A stretch of DNA of 12,167 nt, from positions 1 to 12,167 of the forward strand of contig JBIOWF010000264.1 of NCBI GenBank assembly GCA_044868295.1, given 5' to 3'. Origin of the DNA: JBIOWF01 sp044868295 (lineage in GTDB: Bacteria > Actinomycetota > Actinomycetes > Streptosporangiales > Streptosporangiaceae). Position numbers and translations under genes: made by a program. The notes below the pieces were generated by a model. That model worked only from the letters and a program-made list of their open reading frames with translations, was not told the DNA's origin and made no database searches. Positions 6,067-12,167 of the stretch are shown here, one piece after another. The first letter of the stretch is position 1; the number at the start of each line of letters is the position of its first letter.

Positions 6067-6713
6067 TGATCACTCATCGCGCGGAAGTCATCGCGGACAC
6101 GGCCATCACGATCCTGGCCGAGCGCGGGATGCGGGGCCTGACCCACAGGGCGATCGACGAGGCGGCCGGCTTGCCGCCGGGGTCGACGTCCAATCATGCC
6201 CGCACCCGCGCCGCGCTCCTCGAACTCGCGCTGGCCCGGCTCACCGAGCGTGAGGAGGCCACCTTCGCTGATCTCCTCAAAGCTGATCTCCTCAAAGCTG
6301 ATCTCCTCAAAGCAGATCTCCTGAAACCGGTACCGGGAGGTGCCGCGGGGGAGGGCGTTCCCGACGGGGCCACGGTCGTGTACGGCCTGGCAGACCTGAT
6401 GGCGCGGGCGATGCACCTGGCCATCACCGTCGATCGGCGCACCACGATCGCCCGATACGAGCTGGCCTTGGAAGCGACCCGCAGGCCCGAGCTTCGCAAG
6501 ATCTATGACGAGCTGGGCCGCCGCTTCCGTGAGCCCGCCGTCGCGATGCTGGCCGTCGCCGGTTCTTCGGATCCCGTACGGCACGGCCACCAGATGGTCG
6601 CCTTCGGTGAGGGCATCATGTTCGACGCCGTGGTCGGGGCAGGCGGCGCCCCGTCCCTGGAGGACCTGAAAGCCGTCTTCCGCGAGCTGCTAAACGGCAT
6701 TCTCTCCGGCTGA
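6066..6713 (+). CDS. TetR/AcrR-family transcriptional repressor
   Basis: This 215-residue protein is a one-component regulator with an N-terminal DNA-binding domain and a C-terminal ligand pocket. The helix-turn-helix is clear: ADTAITILAERGMRGLTHRA, then IDEAAGLPPGSTSNHARTRAALL (to about residue 52). PPGSTSNHARTR is the recognition-helix and following-turn signature of a common actinobacterial TetR subgroup. The C-terminal part is helical and less conserved. Start is GTG at 6066, the only possible one because an in-frame stop lies at 6054-6056. It is divergent from the monooxygenase gene, with three copies of one palindrome between them, so it most likely represses both that gene and itself and responds to the monooxygenase substrate or a related compound. 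A 15-bp repeat array (6267-6326) lengthens the helix after the DNA-binding domain. Confidence 0.92.
   Translation: MITHRAEVIADTAITILAERGMRGLTHRAIDEAAGLPPGSTSNHARTRAALLELALARLTEREEATFADLLKADLLKADLLKADLLKPVPGGAAGEGVPDGATVVYGLADLMARAMHLAITVDRRTTIARYELALEATRRPELRKIYDELGRRFREPAVAMLAVAGSSDPVRHGHQMVAFGEGIMFDAVVGAGGAPSLEDLKAVFRELLNGILSG
6267..6326 (+). repeat. Four 15-bp in-frame repeats inside tetR
   Basis: Units of GCTGATCTCCTCAAA occur at 6267-6281, 6282-6296 and 6297-6311 (identical), with a fourth copy carrying two changes at 6312-6326. They encode ADLLK four times, at residues 68-87, an amphipathic helical repeat at the junction between the DNA-binding and ligand-binding domains. Confidence 0.96.
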
Positions 6714-6940
6714 GGCTCCGGCCGTACGGCATGGCCAGGGTGCGGGGCGCCCATGGACGGGGCGTCGGGCGGGGGCGCGATCCGGGATGTCCGTTCAGCG
6801 GCTCAATCGGGGAGGTCCGCTCGTGGGCAGCGGCGCGCACTGCTCGGCCAGGTGGTGCGCCTCCTCCGCCGGGTGGCGCGTCGTCGGCGAGGCCGGGCTG
6901 CGGTAGTTCGGGGAATCGTCGGAGGAGTGCTCCAGGTCGG
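6714..6940. other. Intergenic region downstream of tetR
   Basis: I see no convincing gene. Open frames here translate to Arg/Gly/Pro-rich text without conserved motifs or ribosome binding sites. A 10-bp palindrome, GCCGTACGGC (6721-6730), sits just after the tetR stop, but it is a common word in such genomes and lacks a T-run, so it is not called a terminator. Confidence 0.4.
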
Positions 6941-6970
6941 TCGACAAGCATACCGGCCGGTCGGTACGCT
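6941..6970 (+). promoter_or_regulatory. Putative promoter of the acyl-CoA dehydrogenase operon
   Basis: TCGACA (6941-6946) and TACGCT (6965-6970), separated by 18 bp, resemble -35 and -10 elements of a housekeeping-sigma promoter. Transcription would begin near 6977, giving a leader of about 35 bases with AGGGAG (7002-7007) as the ribosome binding site of the first gene. Confidence 0.5.
6951..6966. promoter_or_regulatory. TetR-type operator in the operon promoter
   Basis: TACCGGCCGGTCGGTA is a 16-bp palindrome with one mismatched pair, close to the ACCGACCGGTCGGT form bound by many actinobacterial TetR regulators of fatty-acid and acyl-CoA genes. It fills the spacer between the proposed -35 and -10 elements, ideal for repression. 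It differs from the CTACA-N2-TGTAG sites, so the tetR in this window is unlikely to be its regulator; that regulator probably lies elsewhere. Confidence 0.65.
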
Positions 6971-7011
6971 AATCGCACAGCGAACCAGCCGGACAGCGAA
7001 CAGGGAGCGCG

Positions 7012-7962
7012 ATGACGTCAGATCCGCCCGGCCTGGACCTCGCTCGGCTCGCCGCGCATCTGGAGCGGCAGAGACTCACGAGCGGGCCACTGACCGGCGA
7101 GGTCATCCACGGCGGCAAGTCGAACCTGACCTACGTCGTGCGGGATCACGAGAAGGCGTTCGTCGTCCGCAGGCCGCCGCTCGGACACGTCCTGGCCACG
7201 GCGCACGACATGACCAGGGAATACCGCGTCATGAGCGCCCTGTGGGAAACGGACGTGCCGGTGCCCCGGACGTTCCACCTCTGCCAGGGCACCGGCGTGA
7301 TCGGCGCCCCCTTCTACGTCATGGAGTACGTCGAGGGCGGCCGGCCGCCGATCACCCCGCGCCTCGCGCGTGACCTCACCGACGTGCTGGCCGTGCTGCA
7401 CTCCATCTCGCCGGAGGCCGTCGGCCTGGGTGACTTCGGTCGGCCGGACGGCTTCCTCGAACGGCAGGTCAGCCGGTGGAAGCGGCAACTCGACGCCTCC
7501 CGGAGCCGTGAGGTGCCCGGCATCGACGACCTGTTCGCACGGCTCGCGGGAGCCGTACCGGACTCCGGGAAACCGGCGATCGTGCACGGGGACTTCAAAC
7601 TCGGTAACACCCTCATCAGGGACGGAGCGGTGCGGGCGGTGATCGACTGGGAGATGTCGACGCTCGGCGACCCGCTGACCGACCTCGCGCTGTTCCTGCT
7701 GTACAGCGACTTCAGCGCCTTGGACAACAGCGCTCCCGGCGAGATGCCGGACACCGGAGAGCCGGTCGCACACTACGCCGAAGCGTCCGGCAGGGACGTG
7801 TCGCGGCTCGGCTGGTACGTCGGTCTGGCCTGTTTCAAGCTCGCGGTGATCGCCGAGGGCATCCATTTCCGCTACACCCAGGGGCTCACCGTCGGGGGAG
7901 GCTTCGCCGAGATCGGCGATCAGGTCGCTCCGCTGGTCGCCCGGGGCCTCTTGGAGGTCTAG
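7012..7962 (+). CDS. APH-like phosphotransferase (ACAD10/11 kinase-domain homologue)
   Basis: This 316-residue protein belongs to the aminoglycoside-phosphotransferase / choline-kinase fold and is closest in wording to the kinase domain of ACAD10 and ACAD11. Seen are the nucleotide loop HGGKSNLTYVVRD (residues 33-45), FVVRRPP (50-56), the hinge-like FYVMEYVEGG (101-110), the catalytic loop IVHGDFKLGNTLI (190-202, base Asp194) and the metal site VIDWEMSTLGDPLTDLAL (210-227, Asp212). In the known systems this domain phosphorylates the hydroxyl of a 4-hydroxyacyl-CoA, and the partner dehydrogenase then removes the phosphate. The ATG at 7012 has AGGGAG four bases before the codon. The stop at 7960-7962 abuts the ATG of the next gene, so translation is coupled. 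Antibiotic resistance is an unlikely role given the context. Confidence 0.9.
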   Translation: MTSDPPGLDLARLAAHLERQRLTSGPLTGEVIHGGKSNLTYVVRDHEKAFVVRRPPLGHVLATAHDMTREYRVMSALWETDVPVPRTFHLCQGTGVIGAPFYVMEYVEGGRPPITPRLARDLTDVLAVLHSISPEAVGLGDFGRPDGFLERQVSRWKRQLDASRSREVPGIDDLFARLAGAVPDSGKPAIVHGDFKLGNTLIRDGAVRAVIDWEMSTLGDPLTDLALFLLYSDFSALDNSAPGEMPDTGEPVAHYAEASGRDVSRLGWYVGLACFKLAVIAEGIHFRYTQGLTVGGGFAEIGDQVAPLVARGLLEV

Positions 7963-9168
7963 ATGGATTTCAGGTTCGACGACGCCACATGTGAGCTTGA
8001 GGCGAGGCTGCGGGCGTTCATGGACGAGTGCGTCTACCCGGCCGAGCCCGCCTTCGAGGAGCAGGCCCGCGCGAGCGGCTGGAGCGCGCCGCCGCTGCTG
8101 GACGATCTCAAGGCCGAGGCCCGAAAGCGTGGCCTGTGGAACCTCTTCCTGCCGGGGGAGCGCGGCGCCGGGCTCACCAACCTGCAGTACGCGCCGCTCG
8201 CCGAGATCATGGGCAGGTCTCCGGCCATCGCGCCCCTCGTGACCAACTGCGCCGCGCCGGACACGGGCAACATGGAGGTGCTCGCGCAGTTCGGCAGCGA
8301 ACGGCAGCGCAAGGAGTACCTGGAGCCGCTGCTGGAGGGCGAGATCAGGTCGGCCTTCGCGATGACCGAGCCCGACGTCGCCTCCTCCGACGCCACCAAC
8401 ATCTCGACTTCCATCACCAAGGACGGCGGGGAGTACGTCATCAATGGTCGCAAATGGTTCATCACCGGAGCGATGAACCCCAACTGCAAGATCTTCATCG
8501 TCATGGGGAAGACCAATCCGGACGCTCCTTCGCACCGCCGGCAGAGCATGGTGCTGGTCCCGCGCGGCACGCCCGGCGTGACGGTCAGGCGCGGGATGAG
8601 GGTCTTCGGCTACGAGGACAATGACCACGGCGGCCACGCGGAGGTGGTCTTCGAAGACGTGCGCGTGCCCGTCGAGAACCTGATCGGCGAGGAGGGCGGC
8701 GGCTTCGCGATCGCCCAGGCCCGTCTCGGTCCCGGCCGGATCCATCACTGCATGCGCCTGATCGGCATGGCCGAGCGGGCCGTCGAGATGATGTGCAGGC
8801 GCGCGCTGTCCCGCAGCGCGTTCGGCAAGCCGATCGCGCAGCAGGGAGTGGTTCAGGACTGGATCGCCGAATCCCGCGTGAAGATCGAGCAGCTGCGCCT
8901 GCTGGTCCTGAAGACGGCCTGGCTGATGGACACGGTCGGCAACCGCGGCGCGCACACGGAGATCCAGTCCATCAAGATCGCGACGCCGATCACCGTGGAG
9001 TGGATCCTCGACAAGGCCATTCAGACGCACGGCGCCGGAGGGGTCAGCCAGGACTTCCCGCTCGCCGGCCTGTGGGCGGGCGCGCGGACGCTGCGGTTCG
9101 CCGACGGACCGGACGAGGTGCACAAGCGTTCCCTGGCCTACCGCGAGCTCAAGAAGTACATGGACTGA
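7963..9168 (+). CDS. Acyl-CoA dehydrogenase, ACAD10/11 type
   Basis: This 401-residue flavoprotein has a close textual match to the dehydrogenase domain of ACAD11: AFAMTEPDVASSDATNIS (131-148), NGRKWFITGAMNPNCKI (161-177), FGYEDNDHGGHAEVVFEDVRVP (215-236), GRLGP-type ARLGPGRIHHCMR (253-265), WIAESRVKIEQLRLL (300-314) and GAGGVSQDFPLA (357-368). Near the C-terminus ADGPDEVH (380-387) puts an Asp at the position of the catalytic Glu of medium-chain enzymes, as in other ACAD10/11 proteins. In those and in the Pseudomonas levulinate pathway (LvaC), the enzyme acts on 4-phosphoacyl-CoA to give an enoyl- or 3-hydroxyacyl-CoA product. GGAGGT (7953-7958), within the end of the kinase gene, serves as its ribosome binding site. 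The upstream kinase gene is the expected partner. Confidence 0.93.
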   Translation: MDFRFDDATCELEARLRAFMDECVYPAEPAFEEQARASGWSAPPLLDDLKAEARKRGLWNLFLPGERGAGLTNLQYAPLAEIMGRSPAIAPLVTNCAAPDTGNMEVLAQFGSERQRKEYLEPLLEGEIRSAFAMTEPDVASSDATNISTSITKDGGEYVINGRKWFITGAMNPNCKIFIVMGKTNPDAPSHRRQSMVLVPRGTPGVTVRRGMRVFGYEDNDHGGHAEVVFEDVRVPVENLIGEEGGGFAIAQARLGPGRIHHCMRLIGMAERAVEMMCRRALSRSAFGKPIAQQGVVQDWIAESRVKIEQLRLLVLKTAWLMDTVGNRGAHTEIQSIKIATPITVEWILDKAIQTHGAGGVSQDFPLAGLWAGARTLRFADGPDEVHKRSLAYRELKKYMD

Positions 9169-9179
9169 GGTGATATTTC

Positions 9180-10364
9180 GTGTCATTACATGAGACGGAG
9201 GACGAGGCGGCGGTGCGGGAGCGCGCCCGCGCGTTCCTTGCCGCGAACGATCCGGCGGCCATGGAGCGGCTGGACTTCCTGCGGGCGCGGTTCGACGCGG
9301 GGCTGGCCTGGGTGCACTTCCCCAAGGGCCTCGGCGGTCTGGGCGCGCGCCGCGACCTGCAGGCCGTCGTGGACCGGGAGTTCAGGGGGACGCCCGACAA
9401 CGAGCCGGGCCGGATCGGCATCGGCCTTGGCATGGCCGCCCCGACGATCCTCGCCTTCGGCACCGACGGGCAGCGCAGACGGTTCCTGCGGCCCTTGTGG
9501 ACGGGAGAGGAGGTCTGGTGCCAGCTGTTCAGCGAGCCCGGCGCCGGATCCGACCTCGCCACGCTCGGCACCCGGGCCGTCCGGGACGGGGACGAGTGGA
9601 TCGTCGACGGCCAGAAGGTGTGGACATCGGGAGCGCATCACTCCCGCTGGGGCATCCTCGTCGCCCGCACCAACCCGGACGTGCCCAAACACCGCGGTCT
9701 CAGCTACTTCGTCTGCGACATGGAGGCCGCAGGTGTCGAGGTGCGGCCACTGCGCCAGATCACCGGTGAGGCCGAGTTCAACGAGGTGTTCCTGACCGGC
9801 GTCCGCCTGCCCGACACGTTGCGGCTCGGCGAGGTCGGCGACGGCTGGCGGGTGGCGCAGACGACGCTGATGAACGAGCGCGTGGCCATCGGCGGCACCC
9901 CGACCCGCCGCACGATGATCGGCGTCGTTTCAGAGACCTGGCGATCCCGCCCCGAGCTGCGCACCCACGACACGCACCAGCGGCTGCTCAGGCTCTGGGT
10001 GGACGCGGAGGTCCTGCGCCTCACGGCGGTACGGCTCCGCGAACAGCTCGCCGCCGGACATCCCGGGCCGGAAGGCTCCGGCATGAAACTCGCCTTCGCC
10101 AAGCTGCACCAACGGCTGTCCGGCCTGGAGGTCGAGCTGCTCCGCGAGGACGGCCTGGCCTACGACGACTGGACGTTCCGCCGCCCCGACACCGTCGATT
10201 TCATCGGCAGGGAGGCGGGCTACCGCTATCTGCGGGCCAAGGGGAACTCCATCGAGGGCGGCACCTCGGAGATCCTGCGCAACATCATCGCCGAACGCGT
10301 CCTCGGCCTGCCCTCCGAGCCCCGCGTCGACAAGGACGTTCCCTGGAAGGACCTGCCCCGATGA
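9180..10364 (+). CDS. Acyl-CoA dehydrogenase, probable catalytic subunit of a heteromeric pair
   Basis: This 394-residue acyl-CoA dehydrogenase catalyses alpha,beta-dehydrogenation of an acyl-CoA with FAD. Seen are the N-terminal helical domain, FPKGLGGLGARR (47-58), WCQLFSEPGAGSDLATLGTR (113-132), DGQKVWTSGAHHSRWGILVART (143-164), and the C-terminal IEGGTSEILRNIIAERVLGL (358-377). LMNERVAIGG (230-239) places Glu233 where isovaleryl-CoA dehydrogenase has its helix-G catalytic Glu, while the medium-chain-type Glu position near the C-terminus is Gly. The wording is typical of mycobacterial FadE26/FadE28-like proteins. The start is GTG at 9180, with GAGGTGA (9167-9173) six bases upstream overlapping the previous stop. 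The next gene overlaps by four bases (ATGA), a sign of strict co-expression as expected for a two-subunit enzyme. Confidence 0.9.
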   Translation: MSLHETEDEAAVRERARAFLAANDPAAMERLDFLRARFDAGLAWVHFPKGLGGLGARRDLQAVVDREFRGTPDNEPGRIGIGLGMAAPTILAFGTDGQRRRFLRPLWTGEEVWCQLFSEPGAGSDLATLGTRAVRDGDEWIVDGQKVWTSGAHHSRWGILVARTNPDVPKHRGLSYFVCDMEAAGVEVRPLRQITGEAEFNEVFLTGVRLPDTLRLGEVGDGWRVAQTTLMNERVAIGGTPTRRTMIGVVSETWRSRPELRTHDTHQRLLRLWVDAEVLRLTAVRLREQLAAGHPGPEGSGMKLAFAKLHQRLSGLEVELLREDGLAYDDWTFRRPDTVDFIGREAGYRYLRAKGNSIEGGTSEILRNIIAERVLGLPSEPRVDKDVPWKDLPR

Positions 10365-11605
10365 CATTGCTGTACACGGAGGTCGAGGAGGAACTGCGGG
10401 CCGCCGTCCGCGATGTGCTCACGGACAGGTGCTCACCGTCGTCGGTCCTCGCGCGGGTCGAGTCGGCCTCGCCGTACGACCTGGATCTGTGGAAGACGCT
10501 GGCTCGTGACATCGGCCTGGCGGGGCTGCTGATCCCCGAGGAGCTGGGCGGCGCGGGCGCGTCGGCCCGCGAGGTCGCGGTCGTGCTGGAGGAGCTGGGC
10601 CGGGCGGTCGCGCCCGTCCCGTTCCTCACCAGCGCCGTCCTCGCCACCCGCGCCCTGCTCACCGCCGAAAGCCCGCCGTCCGGTACGGCTGTCGCGCCCG
10701 CCGGGGCAGGCGCGGGAACGAGCGCCGGTCATCACCTGACGCGGGCCCGGGATCTGCTGGAACGGCTCGCGTCAGGGGAGATCATCGCCGCACTCGCCGT
10801 GCCGTTCGCGGCCTCGCCGTACCGGTGGCTGGAACCCACGATCACGCTGGCGGCGGACCGGACGGCCGGCGGACAGGTCACCGGCGTCGTCGGGGCCGAA
10901 GTCGCCGACGTGCTGATCGTTCCGGTACGGCTCGCGCCCGGCCGGTGGGGGGAGGACGTGGACGAGCGTGTTGAGGGGGGCGTAGCGCTGTGCGCGGTCG
11001 ACGCCTCGGCGCCGGGAGTCGACATCACGCCGGTCGCGTCGCTCGACCTGACCCGGCCGATCGCGACGGTGTCCCTCTCCGCGGTAAGCGCGGAGCCGAT
11101 CTCGCTGCGGGTGGCTCCGGACGGATGTGAAGTCCCTGTTCCCGGGGTGCGGGACGCGCTGTCGTTCGGGGCGGGGCTGCTGGCCTCGGAGCAGCTCGGC
11201 GTGGCCGAGTGGTGCCTGTCGAGCACGGTCGCGTACGTCAGGGAACGCAAGCAGTTCGCCCGGCCCGTGGGATCCTTTCAGGCGATCAAGCACCGGCTCG
11301 CCGACCTCTGGCTCGAAATCGTCGGCGCCCGCGCGGCTGCGCGCAACGTGGCACATCTGCTGTCTCCCGTCGGCGACGCCGACGAGGAGCTGACGGCTGT
11401 CGCGGTGGCCCAGGCGTACTGCGGGGAGGTGGCCGTGCACGCCGCTGAGGAGTGCGTGCAGTTGCATGGTGGGATCGGGATGACCTGGGAGCATCCCGCG
11501 CATCTCTACCTCAAGCGCGCCAAGGCCGATGAGATCGCCCTCGGGACGCCAGGCGATCATCGCGACGCGCTGGCGGCACTCGCGGACCTGCCCCCTCCCG
11601 CCTGA
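10361..11605 (+). CDS. Acyl-CoA dehydrogenase-like protein, probable non-catalytic partner subunit
   Basis: This 414-residue protein has the acyl-CoA dehydrogenase fold but a diverged middle. N-terminal IGLAGLLIPEELGGAGASARE (51-71) and C-terminal YVRERKQFARPVGSFQAIKH (292-311) and CVQLHGGIGMTWEHP (365-379) are clear. The latter carry the Arg-x-x-x-Phe and Gln/Gly motifs that contact FAD across the dimer. The usual TEPxxGSD flavin/substrate motif is replaced by ALAVPFAASPYRWLEP, and the C-terminal stretch reads LYLKRAKADEIALGTPGDHR without a medium-chain-type catalytic Glu. This matches FadE27/FadE29-type subunits, which pair with a catalytic partner in alpha2beta2 enzymes acting on bulky acyl-CoAs. 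It overlaps the preceding gene by ATGA. About 20 Ala/Gly/Ser/Pro-rich residues (103-123) form a linker-like insertion. Confidence 0.88.
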   Translation: MTLLYTEVEEELRAAVRDVLTDRCSPSSVLARVESASPYDLDLWKTLARDIGLAGLLIPEELGGAGASAREVAVVLEELGRAVAPVPFLTSAVLATRALLTAESPPSGTAVAPAGAGAGTSAGHHLTRARDLLERLASGEIIAALAVPFAASPYRWLEPTITLAADRTAGGQVTGVVGAEVADVLIVPVRLAPGRWGEDVDERVEGGVALCAVDASAPGVDITPVASLDLTRPIATVSLSAVSAEPISLRVAPDGCEVPVPGVRDALSFGAGLLASEQLGVAEWCLSSTVAYVRERKQFARPVGSFQAIKHRLADLWLEIVGARAAARNVAHLLSPVGDADEELTAVAVAQAYCGEVAVHAAEECVQLHGGIGMTWEHPAHLYLKRAKADEIALGTPGDHRDALAALADLPPPA

Positions 11606-11766
11606 CCTCCTCCTGTCTGGCACGCCCCCGGGAATCGAGCTCCGAGATCGCCTAGGGCGACTTCACTAACTCAATGAAGTCATCTTCTCTGTCGCGCAAT
11701 GTCATGCCCCAAAACGACCAATTGATCGATAAGTCATGACTTCACAACTGGACAGAGGAGCTTGGG
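11606..11766. promoter_or_regulatory. Intergenic region with palindromes upstream of the Tat-protein gene
   Basis: This stretch is notably AT-richer than its flanks. A short stem TCGCC-TAG-GGCGA (11648-11660) may be a weak terminator for the operon, though no T-run follows. Three related elements come next: GACTTCA (11659-11665), TGAAGTCAT (11675-11683), and the 12-bp perfect palindrome AAGTCATGACTT (11731-11742) containing ATGACTTCA (11736-11744). The last two nine-base words are exact inverted repeats about 52 bp apart. They look like regulator sites for the downstream gene; no clear -35/-10 pair is seen. Confidence 0.5.
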
Positions 11767-12167
11767 ATGACTGGACAGCGCTCTTCGACGGCCTCGGACG
11801 GTGGACTCAGCCGCAGGAGGCTGCTGGCGTTAGGCGCGGTGGGTCTGGGCGGGCTCGTCGCGACCATGTCCCCGTCGGCGCCGGCGTGGGCCGCGGCCGC
11901 GAAACCCGCGCCGGACCTGGGCATCTCGCCGTCGAACAGCGCCCTCACCAACCGCCGCAACCTGGTGAAGGCGCTGAACAACTCAGCGACCTCGATCACC
12001 TTCCCGCGCGGTGACTACTTGATCGACAACAGCAAAGCCGGCAACCCCGAGCGTCCGGACGACAAGGCGGTCGTCATCGACTCCTACTCCGGCGTCTTCG
12101 AGATGCAGCCTGGGGCGCGTCTGGTCTTCACCGACCCCGGCCAGGGCGGTCTCTACTTCGCTTACCG
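11767..12167 (+). CDS. Tat-exported protein, probable beta-helix fold (5' part only)
   Basis: The first 133 codons of a gene that runs off the window are seen. The start ATG at 11767 has GAGGAG (11755-11760) six bases upstream. The N-terminus is a twin-arginine signal: a polar lead, then LSRRRLLALGAVGLGGLVA (residues 14-32) and a cleavage-type APAWA-AAAK near residues 41-47. The mature part begins PDLGISPSNSALTNRRNLVK and reads SITFPRGDYLID, then VVIDSYSGVFEMQPGARLVF and GGLYFAY. This wording, with a resource-list start followed by short hydrophobic strands and PGARLVF, resembles right-handed beta-helix proteins of the pectate-lyase-like superfamily. A secreted polysaccharide-active enzyme or a structural homologue is possible, but the catalytic part lies outside the window, so the fold is only an inference. 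Confidence 0.85.
   Translation, partial: MTGQRSSTASDGGLSRRRLLALGAVGLGGLVATMSPSAPAWAAAAKPAPDLGISPSNSALTNRRNLVKALNNSATSITFPRGDYLIDNSKAGNPERPDDKAVVIDSYSGVFEMQPGARLVFTDPGQGGLYFAY

Noticed and set aside
6731..7015. 94-codon plus-strand frame between tetR and the kinase gene
   Set aside because: It has Arg/Gly/Pro-rich composition with no motif, and it covers the promoter and operator of the next operon.
7012..7962. Aminoglycoside resistance kinase
   Set aside because: The fold is shared, but the motifs match the ACAD10/11 kinase domain and the gene is translationally coupled to an ACAD10/11-type dehydrogenase.
7018..9186. 722-codon antisense open frame across the kinase and first dehydrogenase genes
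   Set aside because: Long antisense frames are common where third-position GC is very high. The translation is His/Asp/Arg/Pro-rich without domains, and the plus-strand genes are clear.
11736..12014. 92-codon plus-strand frame starting in the palindrome at 11736
   Set aside because: It is out of frame with the Tat-signal gene at 11767, which has a strong ribosome binding site and a clear twin-arginine signal.
1..12167. tRNA, rRNA, riboswitch or intact insertion sequence
   Set aside because: I saw no cloverleaf, conserved riboswitch core, terminal inverted repeats or complete transposase anywhere in the window.

Overview
The window reads as chromosomal DNA of a high-GC Gram-positive actinomycete. 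Coding regions have very high third-position GC, several genes start with GTG, and the content (accessory SecA2, mycobacterial-type acyl-CoA dehydrogenases, many TetR-type operators, a Tat-exported protein) fits. The family is an inference; Streptosporangiales such as Nonomuraea or Streptosporangium are plausible, but the sequence alone does not settle it.

Layout: bases 1-347 are a lower-GC stretch without a supportable gene. An accessory preprotein translocase ATPase SecA2 follows on the minus strand (348-3089). Divergent from it is a small VOC/glyoxalase-like protein (3252-3620), then a ten-helix-type DMT/NIPA-like membrane transporter (3835-4686). The transporter overlaps convergently by 8 bp with a FAD-dependent aromatic-hydroxylase-type monooxygenase (4679-5983, minus). 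The monooxygenase is divergent from a TetR-family regulator (6066-6713), and the 82-bp gap holds three copies of a CTACA-N2-TGTAG operator. A tight plus-strand operon follows (7012-11605): an APH-like kinase, an ACAD10/11-type acyl-CoA dehydrogenase, and two more acyl-CoA dehydrogenases that look like the two unlike subunits of a heteromeric enzyme. Its promoter carries a different TetR-type operator. The window ends inside a Tat-signal secreted protein with a probable beta-helix fold (11767 to the edge).

The operon is the most coherent functional unit. The kinase and first dehydrogenase are separate-gene counterparts of the two domains fused in animal ACAD10/ACAD11. This suggests phosphorylation and rearrangement of a hydroxyacyl-CoA, followed by dehydrogenation by the two-subunit enzyme.

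The most unusual feature is that three unrelated neighbouring genes (secA2, the monooxygenase and the tetR) each carry in-frame minisatellites. Their periods are 63, 36/18, 18, 24/30 and 15 bp, all multiples of three, and in at least two places they appear to be copied from the gene's own native sequence. Shorter tandem duplications also occur in the secA2/VOC intergenic region.
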